Source: Pseudomonadota bacterium (GTDB taxonomy: Bacteria > Pseudomonadota > Gammaproteobacteria > Burkholderiales > Burkholderiaceae_E). From it: a stretch of 14,386 nucleotides of DNA. The stretch is from the NCBI GenBank assembly GCA_023389175.1, contig JAEWEW010000344.1:1-14386 (forward strand). The letters are read 5' to 3'. The notes below the pieces were generated by a model. That model ran no database searches. It worked only from the letters and a program-made list of their open reading frames with translations, and had not been told where the DNA came from. The translations under genes and the position numbers were made by a program. Positions 1-7,253 of the stretch are shown here, one piece after another. How positions within the stretch are numbered: the stretch's first letter is position 1; the number at the start of each line of letters is the position of its first letter.

Positions 1-146
1 CCGCTGCCGGCATGGCAGGCGACATGATGGCCGTCGGCCGCGAGCCGGCGGGCGATCGCGGCGCCGATGTCGCCGCTCGCGCCGGTGACGAGCGCCCGGC
101 GCGGCGTCGCCGGCCGGCCATCTGCGGCGGTCTTCGTCGTGCTCAT
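1..146 (-). CDS. 3-oxoacyl-ACP reductase, SDR/FabG type (ApeQ-like), partial 5' end
   Basis: Only the first 48 codons lie in the window; the gene continues past position 1. After a short polar N-terminus the translation reads ALVTGASGDIGAAIARRLAA, which is the first beta strand and the glycine-rich TGxxxGxG nucleotide-binding turn of short-chain dehydrogenases (about residues 18-38). In this setting it should reduce the 3-keto group of the growing polyene on the acyl carrier protein with NADPH, the job of ApeQ/FabG in aryl polyene synthesis. The ATG at 146-144 overlaps the TGA of the upstream dehydratase gene (145-143) in an ATGA arrangement, so translation is probably coupled. The catalytic Ser-Tyr-Lys is outside the window, so the reductase assignment rests on the fold signature plus context. 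A SDR with a different role is possible but less likely. Confidence 0.85.
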   Translation of the reverse strand, partial: MSTTKTAADGRPATPRRALVTGASGDIGAAIARRLAADGHHVACHAGS

Positions 147-616
147 CCGGCACCTTCCAGTCGCGCGCGGGCATCGAGCACCACGACGGCCCGTCCGGCG
201 GCGATCGGTTCCTCGGCCGCGACGGTGAAGTCGTAGAGCACCTGGAGTGCGTCGCCGGCGAAGCGGTCGACCCGGATGTGCAGCGGCCCGTTGCCGGGCG
301 CCATCCAGCGACCGTTCAGGCGCACGCCCCTCAGTCCGGCAAGAAAGCCGCGCGGCGGCATGCCCGCGTCGCCCGCGCCGGAGTGCTCCAGCATCAGCCT
401 GCCGTGCAGCGCCATGGCCTGCGCTGCATACTCGATCGCCGCGACCGACGGCAACCGGCCGGCGCGCGCGAGCGGATGCGAGCCGTCGCCAGCGGTCGCC
501 GTGCGACCGAGGCACTCCAGGCGGGCAGGATCCCACTCGAGCACCCGCTCCAGCAGGCACATCGCTCCCGCATGCGGAATGCGCGCCGCGATGGCGGCAT
601 GATCGAGCCCGGTCAA
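143..616 (-). CDS. 3-hydroxyacyl-ACP dehydratase, hotdog fold (ApeP-like)
   Basis: About 157 aa. Near the N-terminus is IPHAGAMCLLERV (residues 13-25), the IPHxGxMxLL signature of ApeP/FabZ-like dehydratases. It is followed by GRLPSVAAIEYAAQAMALHG (about 53-72), the central hotdog helix with a conserved Glu (about residue 62). The enzyme should remove water from the 3-hydroxyacyl-ACP intermediate to make the conjugated double bond; ApeI- and ApeP-type dehydratases commonly occur together in these clusters, as here. The open frame continues far upstream through the ketosynthase-like gene in another frame, but homology begins only at about 616. I chose the TTG at 616-614, which overlaps the TGA of the upstream gene (615-613). 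No ATG or GTG lies at the right place, so the exact start is uncertain. The stop overlaps the following reductase ATG. Confidence 0.88.
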   Translation of the reverse strand: MTGLDHAAIAARIPHAGAMCLLERVLEWDPARLECLGRTATAGDGSHPLARAGRLPSVAAIEYAAQAMALHGRLMLEHSGAGDAGMPPRGFLAGLRGVRLNGRWMAPGNGPLHIRVDRFAGDALQVLYDFTVAAEEPIAAGRAVVVLDARARLEGAG

Positions 617-1425
617 GCCGACACCTCCAGCAGCAGCCGGGTGGGCGGCCGCGCCGGATCGACCGGCTCGAGGTAGGGCAGCACGACGGTGCCGGTCGCC
701 GCGCGCGCGAGCATCGCGAGCAGCGGCAGCGCCTGCGCGGTGGGAATCGACCGGCGCATGTCCTCCAGGGCCGGGTCGTCCATCGTGGTCGGCTCGCCGG
801 CATCGAGGCTCACCGCGAGCCGCGCGGCGGAGCGTTCGGTGCGCTCGGGCGCCAGCACCAGGGCGACGCCGAATGCGTCCGCCACCGGGCGGCAGGAGCG
901 AAGCGGCTCGGGATAGGGCGCATCGTAGGCGACCAGGATCAGGGGCCGGTTGCCGACGTTCACCTGCGCGATCGCATCCACCAGGCCGCAGGCGAGGCTG
1001 CCGTCGTAGCCGCACAGGCTGGTCGATCCCGGCGTCGCCCGCATGGCGATGCCCCAGTAGCCCGCCGGCGCGTTGTGCACCGAGTTGTGGAACTGGGTCG
1101 GCGACACGCGTCGGTCCTCCTGGGCGAGCGCCTCGCAGATGAGGTGGCAGGTGTTGCCGTCGCCGCCGGAGGAGGCGAACACCGAGCCGAGCTCGCTGCC
1201 GTCGAACGAGGAGGATACGACCGCCTGGTGGCCGACCGACAGCGCGACGCGGACGGCGAGGCTGGTGCGTCGCCGTTCCGCGGGCGGCAGGATCGCCGGC
1301 AGGTTGACGGCGGCGGCGCCCGGCTGCCACGGCTGCTCGCCCCGGAGCACGCCGCGGGCGGCGGCCCAGTCCGGCAGGCCCGGGCCGACGACGGCGATGC
1401 TGTCCACCCAGGCCGACGCCTTCAT
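613..1425 (-). CDS. Beta-ketoacyl synthase-like N-terminal-domain protein (ApeC-like, probable chain-length-factor partner)
   Basis: 270 aa, about two thirds the length of a normal ketosynthase. It matches the N-terminal half of the thiolase fold only (Ketoacyl-synt_2 type). Visible landmarks are GSVFASSGGDGNTCHLI (80-96), QFHNSVHNAPAGYWGIA (111-127), which I recognise as a hallmark of the ApeC family, and STSLCGYDGSLACG (134-147), where a ketosynthase would have its nucleophile region. The C-terminal half with the two catalytic histidines of a ketosynthase is absent. By analogy with aryl polyene systems it should pair with the full ketosynthase encoded just upstream (1422-2633) as a heterodimer that sets chain length, rather than condense on its own. 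The ATG at 1425 overlaps that gene's stop (1424-1422), which fits stoichiometric co-translation. I saw no ribosome binding site, also consistent with coupling. Confidence 0.87.
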   Translation of the reverse strand: MKASAWVDSIAVVGPGLPDWAAARGVLRGEQPWQPGAAAVNLPAILPPAERRRTSLAVRVALSVGHQAVVSSSFDGSELGSVFASSGGDGNTCHLICEALAQEDRRVSPTQFHNSVHNAPAGYWGIAMRATPGSTSLCGYDGSLACGLVDAIAQVNVGNRPLILVAYDAPYPEPLRSCRPVADAFGVALVLAPERTERSAARLAVSLDAGEPTTMDDPALEDMRRSIPTAQALPLLAMLARAATGTVVLPYLEPVDPARPPTRLLLEVSA

Positions 1426-2633
1426 GTTCGGGCGCCCGGCAGGCTGCCCGCGCGGGCGAGGACGAGGGCGCAGTTGGCACCGCCGAAGCCGAAGGAGTTG
1501 CTGAGTGCGCGATCGATCCGGCCCTGCAGGTTGCGCTCCAGGTAGCGAGAGCGCAGCGCAGGATCCGGCTGGGTCCGGTTCAATCCGCCGGGCGCGAAGC
1601 CGTCCTCGATCGCGATGGCCGCGACGATCGCCTCCAGGATGCCGGCCGCACCCAGCGTATGTCCGGTGGCGCCCTTGGTGGAGCTCACCGGCACCGCGTC
1701 GCCGAAGACGGCATGCACCGCCTGGTCCTCCGCCGCGTCGTTGCTCGGCGTGCCGGTGCCGTGCAGGTTGATGTAGTCGATGTCGCCCGGGGCGAGGCCG
1801 GCGGCCTTCAGCGCCTCGTCGATCGCGGCGCGCGCGCCGGCGCCCTGCGGATGGGGCGAGGACATGTGGTGCGCGTCGCTGGACTCGCCGATGCCGGCGA
1901 ACATCAGGGCGTCAGGGTGGAGTGCCGGCCCCGCCCGCTCGAGGATCGCGAAGCCCGCCGCCTCGCCGATCGAGATGCCGCGTCGGGCGGCGTCGAAGGG
2001 CCGGCAGGGCTCGGGCGAGACCAGCTCCAGCGAGTCGAAGCCGTGCAGGGTGGTGAGGCAGAGGCTGTCGACGCCGCCCACGATCGCGGCGTCGATCAGC
2101 CCGCAGGCCATCATTCGCGCGGCGTTGCCGAAGACCTTGGCGCTCGAGGCGCATGCTGCCGAGACGGTCACCGCCGGTCCTTCGATGCCGAGCACCCGCC
2201 GGGTGAAGTCCGCGACCGAGAAGCCGTTGTGTGTGCCGGCATAGCGGAACCAGGACGGCAGGGCGCCGGAGGCATCCCGATGGCGGTACGCGATCTCGGT
2301 CTGCAGCATGCCCGAGGTGCTGGTGCCGACGAAGACCCCGATGCGCCCCGCCCCATGGCGGGCCGCGAGCAACCTTGCCTTCGCCTCGAAGTCGTCGCTG
2401 GCGAGCGCCATCCGGGCGAGCCGGTTGTTGCGGCAGTCGAAGTCGCGCAGTTGCGGCTCGATCGCGACGTCATCCACGCCGGGGGCCTCGCCGACCCAGG
2501 TGTCCAGCGTCACCGTCTCGAACCGGCAGCGGGCAAGGCCGGAGCGCTGCTCGCGCAGCGCGCGGGCGGTCTCGTCCAGCCCGACGCCGAGGCTGCTCGC
2601 CACGGCCATCCCGGAAATCAGCAGGGGTTCCAT
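1422..2633 (-). CDS. Beta-ketoacyl-ACP synthase, FabF/KASII type (ApeO-like)
   Basis: 403 aa, full length for a KAS-II ketosynthase. The nucleophile sits in TVSAACASSAKVFG (Cys161 from the ATG used here). The two histidines are in INLHGTGTPSND (His291) and STKGATGHTLGAAG (His325, with Lys320), and the C-terminal glycine loop SNSFGFGGANCA is present, so the Cys-His-His triad is complete. It should catalyse decarboxylative condensation of malonyl-ACP onto the growing aryl-polyenoyl chain, working with the half-length partner encoded next. The start is ATG 2633-2631; an in-frame TTG one codon upstream is less likely. A gap of 50 bp separates it from the methyltransferase gene upstream, the longest break inside the operon, with no convincing ribosome binding site. 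An internal promoter there cannot be excluded, but I see no good -35/-10 pair. Confidence 0.93.
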   Translation of the reverse strand: MEPLLISGMAVASSLGVGLDETARALREQRSGLARCRFETVTLDTWVGEAPGVDDVAIEPQLRDFDCRNNRLARMALASDDFEAKARLLAARHGAGRIGVFVGTSTSGMLQTEIAYRHRDASGALPSWFRYAGTHNGFSVADFTRRVLGIEGPAVTVSAACASSAKVFGNAARMMACGLIDAAIVGGVDSLCLTTLHGFDSLELVSPEPCRPFDAARRGISIGEAAGFAILERAGPALHPDALMFAGIGESSDAHHMSSPHPQGAGARAAIDEALKAAGLAPGDIDYINLHGTGTPSNDAAEDQAVHAVFGDAVPVSSTKGATGHTLGAAGILEAIVAAIAIEDGFAPGGLNRTQPDPALRSRYLERNLQGRIDRALSNSFGFGGANCALVLARAGSLPGART

Positions 2634-2683
2634 CAACCAAGTCTAGCAGCCCGGCCGTCGCGGTCCCGGCCTGCCGGCCCGCC

Positions 2684-3388
2684 TCAAACGGGCACCGGTG
2701 CGAGCGCAGGCACCCGGGCCTCCAGCATCACGTTGGCGAACGGCGTGCCGTGGCTGAGCGCGATCGCGCGGACCTCGAAACCGAGCGCCTGCAGCGAAGC
2801 CTTCCAGTCGGCAAGCGGGCGGCAGTGCAGCCGGACCGATCCATGCCCACGGGCAAGGAAGACCGCCCGGTCCACCCAGTTGCTGAGCCTGAACGGCCAG
2901 CCGGCGGCGGCATCGCCGACCCGCAGCAACAGCAGCCCGCCGGGCGAGAGCGCCTCGCGCAGCCGCCGCAGGACGGATTCCTGCGCGGCGCGATCGATGT
3001 AGTGCAGGACGTCCAGGATGACCGCGACGTCGGGATGACCGAATGCCGCCTCGCGGATGTCGCCGAGCTCGATGCGGGCCGCATCGCCCAGCGCCGCACG
3101 GGCGCGATCCACGTCGTCGGGCATCAGCTCGATGCCGTGCACTTCGCAGCCGCGGTTCGCGGCAAGAAGCAGGGATGCGAGCAGACCCTGGCCGCAGCCG
3201 AGGTCCAGCACCTTGCTGCCCGGCGGAATCCAGTCGCCGTGGACGATCGCGCCGAAGGCCGGATCGCGACCCAGCTTCCCGCGGGCGAAGTGGTACGCGA
3301 AGCGGCCCGAGGCCCGGTAGGGCTCGGTCGCGGCGTCGAGCAGGCGGCGGTCCAGGCGGGGCGGTCGCCGGTCTTGTGATCGGGTCAT
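2684..3388 (-). CDS. Class I SAM-dependent methyltransferase
   Basis: 234 aa with a Rossmann methyltransferase core. Motif I is KVLDLGCGQGLLASLL (59-74), followed by an acidic residue in HGIELMP (84-90) for the SAM ribose, then GDIREAAF (109-116), VILDVLHYID (123-132) and the motif-III-like LSPGGLLLLRV (147-157). Methyltransferases are regular members of aryl polyene clusters (for example ApeB), where they modify the aromatic head group or the chain terminus. The acceptor here cannot be read from sequence. The open frame extends upstream to 3550 over the deacetylase gene, but those residues look like read-through of another gene. The ATG at 3388 begins 16 bp after the deacetylase stop and gives a normal N-terminus. 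An 8-bp direct repeat (TCATCGGC at 3385-3392 and 3405-3412) flanks the junction; it may be coincidence of stop and start contexts. Confidence 0.88.
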   Translation of the reverse strand: MTRSQDRRPPRLDRRLLDAATEPYRASGRFAYHFARGKLGRDPAFGAIVHGDWIPPGSKVLDLGCGQGLLASLLLAANRGCEVHGIELMPDDVDRARAALGDAARIELGDIREAAFGHPDVAVILDVLHYIDRAAQESVLRRLREALSPGGLLLLRVGDAAAGWPFRLSNWVDRAVFLARGHGSVRLHCRPLADWKASLQALGFEVRAIALSHGTPFANVMLEARVPALAPVPV

Positions 3389-3404
3389 CGGCGGTAGGGT
3401 GGAA

Positions 3405-4307
3405 TCATCGGCACGGGTCCGGCCGCTCGCGAAAGGCCTCGCGAAGGCTCGCCGGTTGCAGGCCGCGCTCGCGGCATGCAACCAGCAGCCGCGGCAGCAC
3501 GGACAGGATAACCGGCGTGCCGTCGCGAGCCCGGGCAGCATTGCCGTCATGCAGCAGCAGGATGTCGCCGGCGGCCAGCAGACGGCCCCGCTCGCCGGCG
3601 AGGCGACGCAGCACCCGGTCCGGGTCCGCGGTCACCGTGTCGAACCCGCGTCGGGTCCAGCTGGTGAGCGGCAGCCCCAGGCGGCAGAGTACCGGCGCGA
3701 GCAGCGGGTTGCGCAGGCCGGCCGGCGCGCGGAAGAAGCGGGGCGGCTCGCCGGCAAGGCGCGCGAGGCTTGCCTGCGCCCGCGCGATCTCGCGGGACAG
3801 CCGCGCCGTCCCGCTGAAGGAGAAGGCATGCGAATGCGCATGGGTGTGGTTCTCCACGCTGTGGCCTTCGGCGACGATGCGGGCGACCAGGTCCGGATGG
3901 CGCTCCGCCCGCTCCGCCACCAGGAAGAAGCTGGCATGCGCGCCATGGGCGCGCAGCAGATCGAGCACCGCCGGCGTCACTTCCGGATCCGGTCCGTCGT
4001 CGACGGTGATCGCCACCACGGCGGTTTCGCCCTGCCGGATCGGGATGCGGGTGATGTTCCGGCCGATCAGGCTGCAGCGCGGACAGAGGCCAGCGGCGGT
4101 GAGCACCAGGTGGTTCGCCACGATCGTGCCGATCGCCGCCGCGAGCACCGCCGACGTCCAGGGCGCCTCGGCACCGTCCGCGATCCAGCCGGTCGCGGCC
4201 ATGACCGCGGCCAGCGCCGCGATCACATGCAGCCCGATCGACACCCGGATCGCAGCCGGCGGATGCCAGCGGTTGCATTCGACGGAGGAGGTCGGCAGGC
4301 GCTTCAT
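3405..4307 (-). CDS. Membrane-anchored polysaccharide deacetylase (NodB/CE4 family)
   Basis: 300 aa. Two hydrophobic helices near the N-terminus (about 22-42 and 51-73) should anchor it in the inner membrane. The CE4 catalytic domain follows: motif 1 ITVDDGPDPEVT (Asp103, Asp104), motif 2 HSVENHTHAHSH with the metal-binding H-x3-H (His154, His158), motif 3 RFFRAPAGLRNP (190-201) and a late LLLHDGN (His253). All residues for a working metal-dependent N- or O-deacetylase are there. A CPRC pair (Cys75, Cys78) sits just after the second helix. It overlaps the exporter stop by 4 bp (ATG 4307-4305, TGA 4306-4304), so it belongs to the pigment operon. An attractive role is de-N-acetylating an aminosugar that carries or receives the polyene; that is inference. 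Alternatives are peptidoglycan or exopolysaccharide deacetylation. Confidence 0.92.
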   Translation of the reverse strand: MKRLPTSSVECNRWHPPAAIRVSIGLHVIAALAAVMAATGWIADGAEAPWTSAVLAAAIGTIVANHLVLTAAGLCPRCSLIGRNITRIPIRQGETAVVAITVDDGPDPEVTPAVLDLLRAHGAHASFFLVAERAERHPDLVARIVAEGHSVENHTHAHSHAFSFSGTARLSREIARAQASLARLAGEPPRFFRAPAGLRNPLLAPVLCRLGLPLTSWTRRGFDTVTADPDRVLRRLAGERGRLLAAGDILLLHDGNAARARDGTPVILSVLPRLLVACRERGLQPASLREAFRERPDPCR

Positions 4308-6631
4308 CGGCCGCTGCGCATGGCCGCAAACATGAGGCAGAGGAACGCGCCCGGGCCGACAGTCGTGCCGATCGCGTTCAGCACCGGCACGCTCGCGAAG
4401 CCGAGGATCCCGAAGCCGATGATGGTGGTGAGGTTGGCCAGCAGCAGCGATGCGAGCACCTTCGGGTCATCGCCGGCATCATGCAGGAAGAAGAGGGTGT
4501 AGTTGGATCCGACCGCCACCGTCAGCAGCAGTCCCACCAGGTGCAGGATGGTGAGCTCGATGCCGGCGAGCGCGAGGCCGGCGACCACGCAGGCAAGCGC
4601 GGCGCCGATCGGCAGGATCACCTGCCACAGCTGCCGCCATGCCGTGGGGGCCGGCGCGCGTTTCGCCTCCCGGTACAGCAGCGCGGCGATCGCCAGCACG
4701 ATCGCCATCACGCCGGCGAGCGAAAGCAGTCGCGCCTCGTCGAGATAGCCGGCGTAGAGCGAATCCGACTCCGCCTTGATGTCGAGGAGGTGGATCGCGC
4801 CGGCCGGCTCGAAGGCAGCCAGCGCCGCGCGGAGCATGTCCGTGTCGATGGCTCCGTCGGACCCTGGCGCGCGCAGCGGCAGGATCGCGCTGGCCCTTCC
4901 GGGGGCGCGCACCATCAGCGAATCCACGCCGAGCGCCAGGGAGGTGCCGGCGATGTCGTCCATGCCGAGGGGCTCCAGCCGGCGCGACTGCGCCACGTCG
5001 TCCACGAAGGGTGCGAGCCGCCCTGCCCGCAGCGGCGTGCCGGCGGTCGCCTCCTCGACCATGTCGCGCAGGGCCTGCTGCTCCGGCAGCCGCTCACGCC
5101 GGGCGAGCTGCGTGGCCTTGTCCGGCAACACCCGGGCCGGCGAATCGAAGCCCGCCAGCACGCCCCGCTGCACCAACGGCTCGAGCAGCTCGCCGGCCCG
5201 CCGCGCGCCGGCGAGCGCCGTATCCGCGTCGGCCGCGGTGATCGCCACCACGTAACGCAGGTCGGGCGCGCCCAGGTCGCTGCGCAGCCGTGCATCGAGC
5301 TGCTTCGCCGACTCGCTCACCGGGCTGAGCACCTCCAGGCTGGTCGCCCAGAGCGGCCGCTGCAGGGCGACCGTGGTGACGGTGGCCGCGGCCAGGATCG
5401 CGGCGACCACGGGGATCCAGCGCAGGCGCGCAACGCGTTCCAGGCCCGCGACGAGAGCGCGGGATGCCGGTGCCGGCACCGTCACCCGGGCTGTCGGGAA
5501 CCCCGGGCCGAGCAGCCAGGCGGTGACCGCCGCCGCGACCACGATGCCGGTGACCGCAAACAGCCCGAGCTGCGCGAGGCCGGGGAAGCCGGAGAAGAGC
5601 AGGGCGCTGAAGCCGATCAGCGAGGTCAGCACGCCGAGGCGGATGGTGCGCCACAGGCGCGCCTGGCTGCCCTGGACCATCACATAGATGGCATAGTCGA
5701 TCGCCTCGCCGATCAGCGCGATGCCGAAGCCGACGGTCATGCCGTGGACCTGCCCGAAGACAAGCGAGACCGCCGCGACGCTCGCGAGCGCGCCGGTCGC
5801 CACCGGCACCAACCCGGCGATCAGCAGGCGCGGCGAGCGCAGCACCGAACCGAGCAGCAGCAGGATGAGCAGCGAGCCGATCGCCGAGAGCCGCGCGACG
5901 TCCGTGCGGATCGCATCGCGTGACTCCACCGCGAAGCGCGCGGTGCCGCTCATCGCGAGCTCCGCGTCGACACCGGCGGCGGCAGCGGCTTTGTCGAACG
6001 CCTGCCTCACCTTGGCGAGCGCCGCCTCCTGTGAGTCCAGGGCCGTGCCGTCCTCGGCCAGCTGCAACAGGATCAGCGCCCGGCGTCCGTCGGCGGAGCT
6101 CCATACTCCGTCGCGATAGGCCGGCGAAGCCGCCGGCTGCAGTCGATCGATCATGCGCAGCGTCTCCCTGGTCGGGTCGCGCGGCAGCAGTGTCTTGTAC
6201 GCCATGCCGAGCGGCGAGGCGAGTGCCTGCAGGCTCGCGCCGATCGCATCGCGCAATCCCTGCGGCGTGAGCCTGCCGGATTCCACTGCGTCGCCGATCA
6301 GGTAGCGGTAGCGAAAGAGCAGCGACTGCTCTTCCTGGTCGGGTGGCCGGGCGCCGTTCGCCACCGCGGCGAAGGCCGGATCGTCCGCGAGCGCGTCGAT
6401 CAGCGCGCGGGACAACACGGCGCGCTCGTCCGAAGTCGCCGGGTCGCCTTCGATTGCCACCAGGAGCAGCCGGGAAACCGGGCCGTGGCGCAGCTGGTCC
6501 ACCAGCAGCTGCTGAGCGGCCGTCGGCGACGCGGGCAGGAAGGCCGACATGTCCGCGGTGAATCGGGTTCCGGCGATGACCACGAGACAGGCGAGGACGA
6601 AGGCGAGCCAGGCGGCCAACCGCAGCTTCAT
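4304..6631 (-). CDS. MMPL/RND-superfamily exporter (ApeM-like)
   Basis: 775 aa with the duplicated RND layout. TM1 (about 5-21) is followed by a large periplasmic domain (23-245), then a block of TM helices (about 248-375). A second half starts with a TM near 405-422, has another periplasmic loop, and ends in TM helices from about 630 to the C-terminus. The paired central helices show GEAIDYAIYV (308-317) in the first half and VGSNYTLFFL in the second, as in MMPL (PF03176) proteins. It should use the proton gradient to move the polyene lipid, or its precursor, across the inner membrane towards the outer membrane. Genes for a LolA-like carrier and an acyltransferase lie directly upstream, the usual trio in aryl polyene clusters. 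The gap to the LolA-like gene is 13 bp. Start ATG 6631, with a basic N-terminal MKLR before TM1. Confidence 0.92.
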   Translation of the reverse strand: MKLRLAAWLAFVLACLVVIAGTRFTADMSAFLPASPTAAQQLLVDQLRHGPVSRLLLVAIEGDPATSDERAVLSRALIDALADDPAFAAVANGARPPDQEEQSLLFRYRYLIGDAVESGRLTPQGLRDAIGASLQALASPLGMAYKTLLPRDPTRETLRMIDRLQPAASPAYRDGVWSSADGRRALILLQLAEDGTALDSQEAALAKVRQAFDKAAAAAGVDAELAMSGTARFAVESRDAIRTDVARLSAIGSLLILLLLGSVLRSPRLLIAGLVPVATGALASVAAVSLVFGQVHGMTVGFGIALIGEAIDYAIYVMVQGSQARLWRTIRLGVLTSLIGFSALLFSGFPGLAQLGLFAVTGIVVAAAVTAWLLGPGFPTARVTVPAPASRALVAGLERVARLRWIPVVAAILAAATVTTVALQRPLWATSLEVLSPVSESAKQLDARLRSDLGAPDLRYVVAITAADADTALAGARRAGELLEPLVQRGVLAGFDSPARVLPDKATQLARRERLPEQQALRDMVEEATAGTPLRAGRLAPFVDDVAQSRRLEPLGMDDIAGTSLALGVDSLMVRAPGRASAILPLRAPGSDGAIDTDMLRAALAAFEPAGAIHLLDIKAESDSLYAGYLDEARLLSLAGVMAIVLAIAALLYREAKRAPAPTAWRQLWQVILPIGAALACVVAGLALAGIELTILHLVGLLLTVAVGSNYTLFFLHDAGDDPKVLASLLLANLTTIIGFGILGFASVPVLNAIGTTVGPGAFLCLMFAAMRSGR

Positions 6632-6644
6632 GACCCGGGTTCTG

Positions 6645-7253
6645 TCAGCGCCGGTCGGTCAGCGTCATCACGGAGCGATCGCCGTCGGCCTGCAGGGTCT
6701 CGACTTCCTCGAGCCGGTCGTCGCGCCCGCGCAGCGTGACACGGCTCACCAGCTTCGCCATGTCGCTGTCGGACGGCAGCAGGTCGATCTGCCAGCGGGC
6801 CGCCTCACCCTGCACCACCACCTTGAAGCTTCGCCGCAGCGCGCTGGCATCGCCCGCGAGGACGTCGCGCAGGCTTCCCACCAGCGCGGCCACGCCGGGA
6901 AACTGCGCCGCGCTCGCGGTGCGCGTGCGGCCGTCGCGTTCGAGCACAAGCAGGTCGCCTTCGAGCCGCATCGATTCCATGACCGGATGGCGGGTGATCC
7001 GCTCCAGCCGGTCGGGCGCGACGTAGCGCAACAGGCCGGAGGACTCGACCGGCGCGTCCAGCAGTGCCAGGTACTTGCGCTCGATGAACTCGGCCTCCCG
7101 TGAAGACTTGCCGCCGACCCGCGCGAGGATGGAGTCCAGGGTCGCCTCGGCGCAAAGCGCCGCGCGGGGCAGGCCGCCCGCCGCGATCGCCGCTGCCAGC
7201 ACGCCCAGCAGGCGGCGCCGCCGGTCGGCGGCGGCAACTGCGGGACCGATCAT
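6645..7253 (-). CDS. LolA-like outer-membrane lipoprotein carrier protein (ApeL-like)
   Basis: 202 aa. The N-terminus has an arginine cluster (11-14), a hydrophobic stretch (15-28) and a likely signal peptidase I site at ALCA|EATL (after residue 35), so the protein should be periplasmic. The mature part has the LolA-family pattern: an opening helix, EFIERKYLALLDAPVESSGLLRYVAPDRLERIT (55-87), and later QIDLLPSDSDMAKLVSRVTLRG, where LolA proteins have their half-barrel strands. Such proteins are standard in aryl polyene clusters and are thought to shuttle the lipidic product from the MMPL exporter to the outer membrane. Start ATG 7253 overlaps the acyltransferase TGA (7252-7250). A housekeeping LolA is unlikely given the operon position. 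Confidence 0.88.
   Translation of the reverse strand: MIGPAVAAADRRRRLLGVLAAAIAAGGLPRAALCAEATLDSILARVGGKSSREAEFIERKYLALLDAPVESSGLLRYVAPDRLERITRHPVMESMRLEGDLLVLERDGRTRTASAAQFPGVAALVGSLRDVLAGDASALRRSFKVVVQGEAARWQIDLLPSDSDMAKLVSRVTLRGRDDRLEEVETLQADGDRSVMTLTDRR

Noticed and set aside
143..1480. A 445-aa minus-strand open frame that could look like a fusion protein with the dehydratase
   Set aside because: Only the part from about 616 to 143 has homology; the upstream part is the out-of-frame reading of the ketosynthase-like gene, rich in Arg, Ala, Gly and Pro.
2634..2683. Possible internal promoter or terminator in the 50-bp gap before the ketosynthase gene
   Set aside because: GGCC-rich segments allow some pairing but there is no clean stem-loop with a T-run, and no -35/-10 pair.
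1659..3002. A 447-aa plus-strand open frame and similar ones at 247-1545, 3043-4335 and 8622-10007
   Set aside because: All lie opposite genes with recognisable catalytic motifs and show only low-complexity GC-driven composition.
4481..5923. A 480-aa plus-strand open frame
   Set aside because: It is antisense to the MMPL exporter; its translation is dominated by Arg, Gln, Ala, Gly and His with no domain, as expected for a shadow frame in GC-rich DNA.
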